NCBI RefSeq assembly: GCF_026914265.1
Contig: NC_069130.1
Location: 42,400,429 to 42,464,428 of the forward strand
From: Mya arenaria
Lineage: Eukaryota > Mollusca > Bivalvia > Myida > Myidae
DNA length: 64,000 nt
Direction: 5' to 3'
Shown: positions 1-11,251 of the stretch, in pieces
How positions within the stretch are numbered: position 1 is the first letter of the stretch
Layout: every line of letters begins with the position of its first letter
Made by a program: the position numbers and the translations under genes
Notes under the pieces: model-generated
Seen by the model: only the letters and a program-made list of their open reading frames with translations
What the model was told of the DNA's origin: nothing
Database searches by the model: none

Positions 1-1812
1 TTATGTTTTAAAATCGTTTTGTTTTGATTAATGGTTCAAACTGAGTTTATCAAATAAATTTGATTTACTGGTATTTGTTTTGTGTTTCATAACAATGATA
101 CTGACGAACGTTTAAATTTCAAAACTTTAGTTCACCCAAGTTGTTGGACATAAGATTTACCGTTAGGTGTGCGTAACTTAGCGCGTTTATAAGCACAACG
201 TCAAAAGCCTCTATTTATTCTGTTCAATTTGGTGTAGAATGCGCACTTCCAGGGGTACGCACAGATCTTTAATCTCAAATTCTGGTACAATCCAAACGGG
301 TTCGCATTTACTAAAACGTTAATGTGAAACGGCCTAGAACAGAGTCCTTGGGAGACCAAAGCGCCGATCCTAAAAATGTGCAATTACAAGTGTCGCGCAA
401 GAGAGGAGACATTTAAAAAAAGATCATCTCACTGCAGAAGTGGGTGAATTTACTTTCGAAATAAGTTATAGAGAAAAAAGATTATCTTAACCTTATAAAA
501 TCAAAAACCACAACAACGTTACATGTTTCACAAAAGGTTCTGGCAATTAGAATATCAGAAATCACAACTTGGTCTTATGACTGATGCTTTTATCATATTC
601 CAGACATTCACAGGGTCGGTGAGACCATTTTCATTAACGAGTAATGCTTCGTGTTTTAATGTTCTATAAAATAGAATAAATAAGGCATTGACTTTGACTT
701 GAGAATCTCATATACGATCAGTTATTTCAATAAATGTAATTTCAAAAGGAATTTGTTTCATCTGTACCGGCGCCATGAATACTGCTCTAGGTTCCTTTAC
801 ATTTAATAGTTTTATCACCATATAACAAACAATATTGTCAATTAATAGTCACTCATCAGAGTGACGATGGCAAACACAAACTGATTGATGAGCCGCTAAT
901 TGGGCCAAGTTTGAGATGGGTTAGTGACGATTGAACAGTCTTTGCGTTTTCAATATTAAACACCTGGCTCCAATATCATAAAAAATACTCAGGTCAACGC
1001 TGAACTTTAGTTTCAACTCATTTAACCGAATAAAAGCATCGTATGTTACACATTATTGTATGTTTAAACTATTTTTAAAAAAGAACATTACCTCATAGAA
1101 TGTGTCGATTAAAACATTGTGTCAATGTTTCAAAGATAACTTATACTATAACAAAAGCATATGTTGGGGTAATTTTCAACAGCATTGAGTTGTTCTTAAT
1201 TACATTTTATGCTGTAGAAAAAAGTTCTTAGGAATCTTGACCAAAGTTTGAATCAATATTGCCAATAAGAGAACACAATTTTAAAAGTTGTGAAAACATA
1301 TACGATTTTGATAGTTTTTATAATATACAGTAAAATTGGTTGAGATTGAGATATGACTTTGTATTTTTGTGATATTCGGCCTGTAATATCGCAACAACAA
1401 ACACACACACACCAACAAAAACATCTTAGTAATAAAATTATAAAAGAAAACAGTTCAATAATAATTTATAATCGTGTAATGCAGTTGTCGTACTTTTCAA
1501 ACATTTTGTGTGCATTTTCTGTGCGGGTAGGGGGGGGGGGGGGTGCAAAATCCTGCTGCACTTACTACATTTGAAAACACATATAACTGGCCGTAATCTA
1601 TTACTAGTATTTATAAACGCCTAAATTGTGACATTTTCTACCAAATTAATAAAACTGCTATTACTTTGAAAGATGATATAAGCAAAAAGCAATACATATT
1701 GTCATTTTCTGGTTTCTGTCTGCATATCTTCTAATGACAATAAAGTTTATATCGATACAATCTAATATTCTACTAATGTTATCTCATTAAAAGTCTCTTT
1801 CATCTTAAACAT
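1..1812. other. Spacer of array unit 1 (tail of an off-window copy)
   Basis: This non-coding spacer begins with the 3' flank of a Cdc25 copy lying off the left edge. An AATAAA at 53-58 corresponds to one 275 nt after the stop codon of copy 1, so it may be that copy's polyadenylation signal. A run of 14 G lies at 1530-1543; the matching place in unit 3 has 13 G, and units 2, 4, 5 and 6 have only 5. A short (CA)n tract is near 1400. The distal copy of the promoter module is at 771-918. Short reading frames here recur in every unit only because the whole unit is copied; I see no coding signal in them. Confidence 0.8.
771..918 (+). repeat. Distal copy of the promoter module, unit 1
   Basis: About 148 bp here is a diverged direct copy of 1813-1960. 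Both share CGCCATGAATA, ACAAACAATATTGTC, CACTCATCAGA, TGATGAGC, CTAATTGG and AAGTTTGAG/GCGTTTGAG in the same order. The same pair exists in each full unit. The proximal copy lies just upstream of the TATA box, so this distal one may be an old promoter duplicate or an enhancer; its activity is not shown by sequence. Confidence 0.75.
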
Positions 1813-2098
1813 CGCCATGAATATTGCTCTTGGTCCAATACCTTGTAAAAGTTTCATCACAATCTGACAAACAATATTGTCCAGCAATAATCACTCATCA
1901 GATTGTCAATGGTTAACACTAATTGTTTGATGAGCGGCTAATTGGACCGCGTTTGAGGTGTTCAGTAGGTAAATGAGCGTTGACTTGAGCGGCTCAGAGC
2001 GTCCGCCGCTCCAATCATCGTGCTTGAGTGAACAGCTGAATTATCTTAACGCCTTTGACTCAGATCGTATATAAAACAGCCGATCTTCCAAATTTCAT
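1813..2098 (+). promoter_or_regulatory. Promoter of Cdc25 copy 1
   Basis: A TATA box TATATAAAA at 2068-2076 lies 102 nt before the ATG, so transcription should start near 2098. Upstream are CCAAT at 1835-1839, an inverted CCAAT (ATTGG) at 1941-1945 and CCAAT at 2011-2015; the last two are 70 bp apart. CCGCGTTTGAGG at 1948-1959 resembles the CDE/CHR element of G2/M genes, but the match to the CHR core TTTGAA is imperfect. Several CCAAT boxes plus a CHR is the known layout of vertebrate G2/M promoters; applying it here is inference. Confidence 0.7.
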
Positions 2099-2169
2099 CA
2101 TATCTCTACCAAACGTTTACGTTTACACAACTTACTTAGACTGAACTGCTTTTAATAGAAATTTCAAAA

Positions 2170-3689
2170 ATGCCTCCACAGAGTTTGGATTTTTGTTCCG
2201 TGTCACCGTTGGCCCGCCGCTTCGCAGCGCAGTAAGTTGATTTTATTGTTGTTTATTATCATAACATCATTGTGAAATTTTTCAGTAAACAATAAAATGA
2301 ACTTGTTTTTTTTTGCTAGCACTCCAAATTGATAATCCGATATGACAATAAATTGCTAACTTTCCAGAAACATGAGAAAGAAGCTTTCCGTTGACCACGA
2401 TCTGAAATCAGAGGAAACAACATTGGAGGAAATTTTCTACAAGAACTTCAACAAACGTAGGATTGACGTCAATGACGTTTACCATGATCAGAAAAGACGC
2501 CGAACTTCTGAGGTCCACCCGAAGTCATCCCAAATCAATGACGTCATCACAAATGAGAGCCGACCGTCTACGAGTGACGTCATTCAGGCGGTTGAACGGC
2601 TGTCGACGAACTCCGACCTTGTGGCAGATGGGTCACGGGACAACGGGCTCCCGACCGTGGCCGGCAAACACAAGGATCTCATGGCCATTTTGCCGGAAAC
2701 GGTGAGTTTTGTTTAATTTCTAAAGAAGCTTAAATCAGTGTTCTGAATAACAGGGTATTTTAGGCGATAAATGCCTTTTTACGTTCACATCCAAAATGTA
2801 TTAATTTCTTATAATCCCCTCTTCAATAGAAAGCTTTCATTTTCTAGGTAAGATTTTAAAATGCTAGTTATTACTATTTTGAAAAGAAAATGCCATCTCA
2901 ACATCCTCATCAGAAAATGATGCTATATTTTTCAGATGTCAGATGTACTGAATGGCGACTACGACCACCATATTGATCACTTGACCGTCATTGACTGTAG
3001 ATACCCGTACGAGTTTGAAGGAGGCCATATCCGGGGCGCCATTAATCTCTACACAAAGGACTCAATCCGGAACTTCCTGAACGAGACAATGACCTCATCA
3101 GAAAAGAATCACGTGATCGTTTTTCACTGCGAGTTCTCATCAGAACGAGGCCCAAAGATGTACCGCCATCTTAGATCGCTGGATCGTGAATCGAACAAGG
3201 ATTCTTACCCACAACTGAACTTCCCAGAGGTTTACCTCTTGGAAGGCGGATACAAGGAGTTTTATCACCAGTTCCAGGTATGTGCTATATTTAATATTTT
3301 ATTGGTATAAATTTGTTTAGCATGTGGACGTTGGTTTCTTATTTCCAAGGCGAACGATAATGCACGCTGTACCCGGTCACATTTTCTTGACTTAAAAGAT
3401 AAAACAGTTAAGAAAAATAATAATTTAATTTTATATTAAGATATTCATGTTTGACATACATATAATTATTAAACTATTCACACCAATAATATTTAAATAT
3501 GTATTGTGGTTTTTCTCCTTTCAGGACCAGTGCTTTCCCCAAATCTATGTTCCCATGTTGCACCAGGAGCACGTGGACGACTTACGTCACTTCCGTGTCA
3601 AGTCCAAGTCGTGGGCGGCAGGCGACAAACCACGTCACAGATCACGTTTAAGTAAATCTGCTGGAAGTTCTCTCAGACTTACCTTCTGA
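2170..3689 (+). CDS. cdc25: Cdc25-type M-phase inducer phosphatase, copy 1
   Basis: Four exons, 2170-2231, 2368-2701, 2936-3277 and 3525-3689, give 300 residues, with GT/AG at every intron. The product should remove inhibitory phosphates from CDK Thr14/Tyr15 and so trigger cell-cycle entry. The catalytic rhodanese-like domain covers about residues 128-290. DCRYPYEFEGGHI is at 152-164, and the active site HCEFSSER has Cys197 and Arg203 of the CX5R loop. GGYKEF and the C-terminal FRVKSKSWA, known in Cdc25 tails, are present. The N-terminal part is only about 130 residues, shorter than in vertebrate Cdc25s. It carries two basic clusters, KRR at 50-52 and KRRR at 63-66, that could form a bipartite nuclear signal, and a basophilic site RRRTS at 64-68. 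The ATG at 2170 follows AAAA and is the first after the predicted start site. Among the copies, only this one has Asp135; the others have Ala135. Confidence 0.93.
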
Positions 3690-5716
3690 TTTAACAATGG
3701 TCAGCAGCTGATAAAACTCGCCATTGGAATACCTGGAGATGACTGGATGCATGCCACAAATTAGCCAAAGTTGACATGTCATACGCCCATACGCAATCGT
3801 ACCAACATATGTCATTGTTTTTTTTGTTATTATGTGCTGCTATACTTTCTATTCTCGTTCCTTTCATATTGCTCTCTCTGTCTTTCCGAAATACGTTGAA
3901 AATATGTTTTATTATGTTTTAAAATCGTTTTGTTTTGATTAATGGTTCAAACTGAGTTTATCAAATAAATTTGATTTACTGGTGTTTGTTTTGTGTTTCA
4001 TAACAAAGATACTGACGAACGTTTAAATTTCAAAACTTTAGTTCACCCAAGTTGTTGGACATAAGACTTACCGTTAGGTGTGCGTAACTTAGCGCGTTTA
4101 TAAGCACAACGTCAAAAGCCTCTATTTATTCTGTTCAATTTGGTGTAGAATGCGCACTTCCAGGGGTACGCACAGATCTTTAATCTCAAATTCTGGTACA
4201 ATCCAAACGGGTTCGCATTTACTAAAACGTTAATGTGAAACGGCCTAGAACAGAGTCCTTGGGAGACCAAAGCGCCGATCCTAAAAATGTGGAATAACAA
4301 GTGTCGTGCAAGAGAGGAGACATTTAAAAAAAGATCATCTCACTGCAGAAGTGGGTGAATTTACTTTCGAAATAAGTTATAGAGAAAAAAGATTATCTTA
4401 ACCTTATAAAATCAAAAACCACAACAACGTTACATGTTTCACAAAAGGTTCTGGCAATTAGAATATCAGAAATCACAACTTGGTCTTATGACTGATGCTT
4501 TTATCATATTCCAGATATTCACAGGGTCGGTGAGACCATTTTCATTAACGAGTAATGCTTCGTGTTTTAATGTTCTATAAAATAGAATAAATAAGGCATT
4601 GACTTTGACTTGAGAATCTCATATACGATCAGTTATTTCAATAAATGTAATTTCAAAAGGAATTTGTTTCATCTGTACCGGCGCCATGAATACTGCTCTA
4701 GGTTCCTTTACATTTAATAGTTTTATCACCATATGACAAACAATATTGTCAATTAATAGTCACTCATCAGAGTGACGATGGCAAACACAAACTGATTGAT
4801 GAGCCGCTAATTGGGCCAAGTTTGAGATGGGTTAGTGACGATTGAACAGTCTTTGCGTTTTCAATATTAAACACCTGGCTCCAATATCATAAAAAATACT
4901 CAGGTCAACGCTGAACTTTAGTTTCAACTCATTTAACCGAATAAAAGCATCGTATGTTACACATTATTGTATGTTTTAACTATTTTTAAAAAAGAACATT
5001 ACCTCATAGAATGTGTCGATTAAAACATTGTGTCAATGTTTCAAAGATAACTTATACTATAACAAAAGCATATGTTGGGGTAATTTTCAACAGCATTGAG
5101 TTGTTCTTAATTACATTTTATGCTGTAGAAATAAGTTTTTAGGAATCTTGACCAAAGTTTGAATCAATATTGCCAATAAGAGAACACAATTTTAAAAGTT
5201 GTGAAAACATATACGATTTTGATAGTTTTTATAATATACAGTAAAATTGGTTGAGATTGAGATATGACTTTGTATTTTTGTGATATTCGGCCTGTAATAT
5301 CGCAACAACAAACACACACACACCAACAAAAACATCTTAGTAATAAAATTATAAAAGAAAACAGTTCAATAATAATTTATAATCGTGTAATGCAGTTGTC
5401 GTACTTTTCAAACATTTTGTGTGCATTTTCTGTGCGGGTAGGGGGAGTGCAAAATCCTGCTGCACTTACTACATTTGAAAACACATATAACTGGCCGTAA
5501 TCTATTACTAGTATTTATAAACGCCTAAATTGTGACATTTTCTACCAAATTAATAAAACTGCTATTACTTTGAAAGATGATATAAGCAAAAAGCAATACA
5601 TATTGTCATTTTCTGGTTTCTGTCTGCATATCTTCTAATGACAATAAAGTTTATATCGATACAATCTAATATTCTACTAATGTTATCTCATTAAAAGTCT
5701 CTTTCATCTTAAACAT
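3690..5716. other. 3' flank of copy 1 and spacer of unit 2
   Basis: Non-coding. Candidate polyadenylation signals AATAAA lie at 3964-3969 and 4586-4591. The spacer repeats that of unit 1 but carries the alternative variants seen in units 2 and 4 (five G instead of fourteen near 5440, and a GGAATAACAAG form near 4292). The distal promoter module falls at about 4680-4828. I see no gene. Confidence 0.7.
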
Positions 5717-6002
5717 CGCCATGAATATTGCTCTTGGTCCAATACCTTGTAAAAGTTTCATCACAATCTGACAAACAATATTGTCCAGCAATAATCACTC
5801 ATCAGATTGTCAATGGTTAACACTAATTGTTTGATGAGCGGCTAATTGGACCGCGTTTGAGGTGTTCAGTAGGTAAATGAGCGTTGACTTGAGCGGCTCA
5901 GAGCGTCCGCCGCTCCAATCATCGTGCTTGAGTGAACAGCTGAATTATCTTAACGCCTTTGACTCAGATCGTATATAAAACAGCCGATCTTCCAAATTTC
6001 AT
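5717..6002 (+). promoter_or_regulatory. Promoter of Cdc25 copy 2
   Basis: TATATAAAA is at 5972-5980, again 102 nt before the ATG at 6074. The upstream CCAAT, ATTGG and CCAAT motifs and the CHR-like CGCGTTTGAGG match copy 1 by eye, so this copy should still be transcribed even though its coding region is damaged. Confidence 0.68.
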
Positions 6003-6073
6003 CATATCTCTACCAAACGTTTACGTTTACACAACTTACTTAGACTGAACTGCTTTTAATAGAAATTTCAAAA

Positions 6074-7213
6074 ATGCCTCCACAGAGTTTGGATTTTTGT
6101 TCCGTGTCACCGTTGGCCCGCCGCTTCGCAGCGCAGTAAGTTGATTTTATTGTTGTTTATTATCATAACATCATTGTGAATTTTTTCAGTAAACAATAAA
6201 ATGAACTTGTTTTTTTTGCTAGCACTCCAAATTGATAATCCGATATGACAATAAATTGCTAACTTTCCAGAAACATGAGAAAGAAGCTTTCCGTTGACCA
6301 CGATCTGAAATCAGAGGAAACAACATTGGAGGAAATTTTCTACAAGAACTTCAACAAACGTAGGATTGACGTCAATGACGTTTACCATGATCAGAAAAGA
6401 CGCCGAACTTCTGAGGTCCACCCGAAGTCATCCCAAATCAATGACGTCATCACAAATGAGAGCCGACCGTCTACGAGTGACGTCATTCAGGCGGTTGAAC
6501 GGCTGTCGACGAACTCCGACCTTGTGGCAGATGGGTCACGGGACAACGGGCTCCCGACCGTGGCCGGCAAACACAAGGATCTCATGGCCATTTTGCCGGA
6601 AACGGTGAGTTTTGTTTAATTTCTAAAGAAGCTTAAATCAGTGTTCTGAATAACAGGGTATTTTAGGCGATAAATGCCTTTTTACGTTCACATCCAAAAT
6701 GTATTAATTTCTTATAATCCCCTCTTCAATAGAAAGCTTTCATTTTCTAGGTAAGATTTTAAAATGCTAGTTATTATTATTTTGAAAAGAAAATGCCATC
6801 TCAACATCCTCATCAGAAAATGATGCTATATTTTTCAGATGTCAGCTGTACTGAATGGCGACTACGACCACCATATTGATCACTTGACCGTCATTGACTG
6901 TAGATACCCGTACGAGTTTGAAGGAGGCCATATCCGGGGCGCCATTAATCTCTACACAAAGGACTCAATCCGGAACTTCCTGAACGAGACAATGACCTCA
7001 TCAGAAAAGAATCACGTGATCGTTTTTCACTGCGAGTTCTCATCAGAACGAGGCCCAAAGATGTACCGCCATCTTAGATCGCTGGATCGTGAATCGAACA
7101 AGGATTCTTACCCACAACTGAACTTCCCAGAGGTTTACCTCTTGGAAGGCGGATACAAGGAGTTTTATCACCAGTTCCAGGTATGTGCTATATTTAATAT
7201 TTTATTGGTATAA
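6074..7213 (+). CDS. cdc25: Cdc25 phosphatase, copy 2 (C-terminally truncated)
   Basis: Exons 6074-6135, 6271-6604 and 6839-7180 match the other copies, with Ala135 and an intact catalytic Cys197/Arg203. Exon 4 is broken. Compared with copy 1, a 251-bp stretch equivalent to 3363-3613 is gone, removing the end of intron 3, the splice acceptor and the first 89 nt of exon 4. The two sides share a TG at the join. If intron 3 is read through, ten intron-coded residues follow Gln246 and a stop ends the protein at 256 residues (stop at 7211-7213). That removes the C-terminal 54 residues, including the basic FRVKSKSWA tail that in human Cdc25B helps dock CDK-cyclin. It is either a non-functional copy or a changed form; the sequence does not say whether it is expressed. 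Confidence 0.75.
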
Positions 7214-9374
7214 ATTTGTTTAGCATGTGGACGTTGGTTTCTTATTTCCAAGGCGAACGATAATGGGCGGCAGGCGACAAACCACGTCACAGATCACGTT
7301 TAAGTAAATCTGCTGGAAGTTCTCTCAGACTTACCTTCTGATTTAACAATGGTCAGCAGCTGATAAAACTCGCCATTGGAATACCTGGAGATGACTGGAT
7401 GCATGCCACAAATTAGCCAAAGTTGACATGTCATACGCCCATACGCAATCGTACCAACAAATGTCATTGTTTTGTTTGTTATTATGTGCTGTTATACTTT
7501 CTATTCTCGTTCCTTTCATATTGCTCTCTCTGTCTTTCCGAAATACGTTGAAAATATGTTTTATTATGTTTTAAAATCGTTTTGTTTTGATTAATGGTTC
7601 AAACTGAGTTTATCAAATAAATTTGATTTACTGGTATTTGTTTTGTGTTTCATAACAATGATACTGACGAACGTTTAAATTTCAAAACTTTAGTTCACCC
7701 AAGTTGTTGGACATAAGATTTACCGTTAGGTGTGCGTAACTTAGCGCGTTTATAAGCACAACGTCAAAAGCCTCTATTTATTCTGTTCAATTTGGTGTAG
7801 AATGCGCACTTCCAGGGGTACGCACAGATCTTTAATCTCAAATTCTGGTACAATCCAAACGGGTTCGCATTTACTAAAACGTTAATGTGAAACGGCCTAG
7901 AACAGAGTCCTTGGGAGACCAAAGCGCCGATCCTAAAAATGTGCAATTACAAGTGTCGCGCAAGAGAGGAGACATTTAAAAAAAGATCATCTCACTGCAG
8001 AAGTGGGTGAATTTACTTTCGAAATAAGTTATAGAGAAAAAAGATTATCTTAACCTTATAAAATCAAAAACCACAACAACGTTACATGTTTCACAAAAGG
8101 TTCTGGCAATTAGAATATCAGAAATCACAACTTGGTCTTATGACTGATGCTTTTATCATATTCCAGACATTCACAGGGTCGGTGAGACCATTTTCATTAA
8201 CGAGTAATGCTTCGTGTTTTAATGTTCTATAAAATAGAATAAATAAGGCATTGACTTTGACTTGAGAATCTCATATACGATCAGTTATTTCAATAAATGT
8301 AATTTCAAAAGGAATTTGTTTCATCTGTACCGGCGCCATGAATACTGCTCTAGGTTCCTTTACATTTAATAGTTTTATCACCATATGACAAACAATATTG
8401 TCAATTAATAGTCACTCATCAGAGTGACGATGGCAAACACAAACTGATTGATGAGCCGCTAATTGGGCCAAGTTTGAGATGGGTTAGTGACGATTGAACA
8501 GTCTTTGCGTTTTCAATATTAAACACCTGGCTCCAATATCATAAAAAATACTCAGGTCAACGCTGAACTTTAGTTTCAACTCATTTAACCGAATAAAAGC
8601 ATCGTATGTTACACATTATTGTATGTTTAAACTATTTTTAAAAAAGAACATTACCTCATAGAATGTGTCGATTAAAACATTGTGTCAATGTTTCAAAGAT
8701 AACTTATACTATAACAAAAGCATATGTTGGGGTAATTTTCAACAGCATTGAGTTGTTCTTAATTACATTTTATGCTGTAGAAAAAAGTTCTTAGGAATCT
8801 TGACCAAAGTTTGAATCAATATTGCCAATAAGAGAACACAATTTTAAAAGTTGTGAAAACATATACGATTTTGATAGTTTTTATAATATACAGTAAAATT
8901 GGTTGAGATTGAGATATGACTTTGTATTTTTGTGATATTCGGCCTGTAATATCGCAACAACAAACACACACACACCAACAAAAACATCTTAGTAATAAAA
9001 TTATAAAAGAAAACAGTTCAATAATAATTTATAATCGTGTAATGCAGTTGTCGTACTTTTCAAACATTTTGTGTGCATTTTCTGTGCGGGTAGGGGGGGG
9101 GGGGGTGCAAAATCCTGCTGCACTTACTACATTTGAAAACACATATAACTGGCCGTAATCTATTACTAGTATTTATAAACGCCTAAATTGTGACATTTTC
9201 TACCAAATTAATAAAACTGCTATTACTTTGAAAGATGATATAAGCAAAAAGCAATACATATTGTCATTTTCTGGTTTCTGTCTGCATATCTTCTAATGAC
9301 AATAAAGTTTATATCGATACAATCTAATATTCTACTAATGTTATCTCATTAAAAGTCTCTTTCATCTTAAACAT
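7214..9374. other. 3' flank of copy 2 (with exon-4 remnant) and spacer of unit 3
   Basis: The remnant of exon 4 begins at about 7265 (GGCGGCAGGCG) and ends at the old stop codon near 7342. The tail after it carries the TGTTTTGTTTG variant shared with the tail of copy 5 rather than with copies 1, 3 and 4, a sign of sequence exchange between units. The spacer has the long G run (13 G, 9093-9105) shared with unit 1. The distal promoter module is at about 8333-8481. No other gene is seen. Confidence 0.7.
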
Positions 9375-9660
9375 CGCCATGAATATTGCTCTTGGTCCAA
9401 TACCTTGTAAAAGTTTCATCACAATCTGACAAACAATATTGTCCAGCAATAATCACTCATCAGATTGTCAATGGTTAACACTAATTGTTTGATGAGCGGC
9501 TAATTGGACCGCGTTTGAGGTGTTCAGTAGGTAAATGAGCGTTGACTTGAGCGGCTCAGAGCGTCCGCCGCTCCAATCATCGTGCTTGAGTGAACAGCTG
9601 AATTATCTTAACGCCTTTGACTCAGATCGTATATAAAACAGCCGATCTTCCAAATTTCAT
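9375..9660 (+). promoter_or_regulatory. Promoter of Cdc25 copy 3
   Basis: TATATAAAA at 9630-9638 is 102 nt before the ATG at 9732. CCAAT/ATTGG and CHR-like motifs are in the same places as in copy 1. Confidence 0.68.
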
Positions 9661-9731
9661 CATATCTCTACCAAACGTTTACGTTTACACAACTTACTTA
9701 GACTGAACTGCTTTTAATAGAAATTTCAAAA

Positions 9732-11251
9732 ATGCCTCCACAGAGTTTGGATTTTTGTTCCGTGTCACCGTTGGCCCGCCGCTTCGCAGCGCAGTAAGTT
9801 GATTTTATTGTTGTTTATTATCATAACATCATTGTGAAATTTTTCAGTAAACAATAAAATGAACTTGTTTTTTTTTGCTAGCACTCCAAATTGATAATCC
9901 GATATGACAATAAATTGCTAACTTTCCAGAAACATGAGAAAGAAGCTTTCCGTTGACCACGATCTGAAATCAGAGGAAACAACATTGGAGGAAATTTTCT
10001 ACAAGAACTTCAACAAACGTAGGATTGACGTCAATGACGTTTACCATGATCAGAAAAGACGCCGAACTTCTGAGGTCCACCCGAAGTCATCCCAAATCAA
10101 TGACGTCATCACAAATGAGAGCCGACCGTCTACGAGTGACGTCATTCAGGCGGTTGAACGGCTGTCGACGAACTCCGACCTTGTGGCAGATGGGTCACGG
10201 GACAACGGGCTCCCGACCGTGGCCGGCAAACACAAGGATCTCATGGCCATTTTGCCGGAAACGGTGAGTTTTGTTTAATTTCTAAAGAAGCTTAAATCAG
10301 TGTTCTGAATAACAGGGTATTTTAGGCGATAAATGCCTTTTTACGTTCACATCCAAAATGTATTAATTTCTTATAATCCCCTCTTCAATAGAAAGCTTTC
10401 ATTTTCTAGGTAAGATTTTAAAATGCTAGTTATTACTATTTTGAAAAGAAAATGCCATCTCAACATCCTCATCAGAAAATGATGCTATATTTTTCAGATG
10501 TCAGCTGTACTGAATGGCGACTACGACCACCATATTGATCACTTGACCGTCATTGACTGTAGATACCCGTACGAGTTTGAAGGAGGCCATATCCGGGGCG
10601 CCATTAATCTCTACACAAAGGACTCAATCCGGAACTTCCTGAACGAGACAATGACCTCATCAGAAAAGAATCACGTGATCGTTTTTCACTGCGAGTTCTC
10701 ATCAGAACGAGGCCCAAAGATGTACCGCCATCTTAGATCGCTGGATCGTGAATCGAACAAGGATTCTTACCCACAACTGAACTTCCCAGAGGTTTACCTC
10801 TTGGAAGGCGGATACAAGGAGTTTTATCACCAGTTCCAGGTATGTGCTATATTTAATATTTTATTGGTATAAATTTGTTTAGCATGTGGACGTTGGTTTC
10901 TTATTTCCAAGGCGAACGATAATGCACGCTGTACCCGGTCACATTTTCTTGACTTAAAAGATAAAACAGTTAAGAAAAATAATAATTTAATTTTATATTA
11001 AGATATTCATGTTTGACATACATATAATTATTAAACTATTCACACCAATAATATTTAAATATGTATTGTGGTTTTTCTCCTTTCAGGACCAGTGCTTTCC
11101 CCAAATCTATGTTCCCATGTTGCACCAGGAGCACGTGGACGACTTACGTCACTTCCGTGTCAAGTCCAAGTCGTGGGCGGCAGGCGACAAACCACGTCAC
11201 AGATCACGTTTAAGTAAATCTGCTGGAAGTTCTCTCAGACTTACCTTCTGA
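9732..11251 (+). CDS. cdc25: Cdc25-type M-phase inducer phosphatase, copy 3
   Basis: Exons 9732-9793, 9930-10263, 10498-10839 and 11087-11251 encode an intact 300-residue protein. It has all features of copy 1: the DCRYPYEFEGGHI segment, the HCEFSSER active site and the basic C-terminal tail. The only protein difference from copy 1 that I see is Ala135 for Asp. Intron variants (for example TTATTACTATTTT in intron 2) group it with copy 1. Its predicted protein is the same as that of copy 4, so Ala135 can be taken as the array's common form. Confidence 0.93.

Noticed and set aside
201-383. A 60-62 codon minus-strand frame present in nearly every unit of the array
   Set aside because: It recurs only because the whole unit is copied. 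It lies in the spacer, has no promoter or splice context, and contains no recognised domain.
1353-1574. A 73-81 codon plus-strand frame in each unit spacer
   Set aside because: It is built from a CA-repeat and AT-rich sequence, its end shifts with the length of the G run, and it has no conserved feature.
2463-2705. An 80-codon frame inside exon 2, in another phase
   Set aside because: Out-of-frame shadow of the Cdc25 exon.
6107-6301. A 64-codon minus-strand frame over exon 1 and intron 1
   Set aside because: Antisense to the Cdc25 start and intron, with no independent support.
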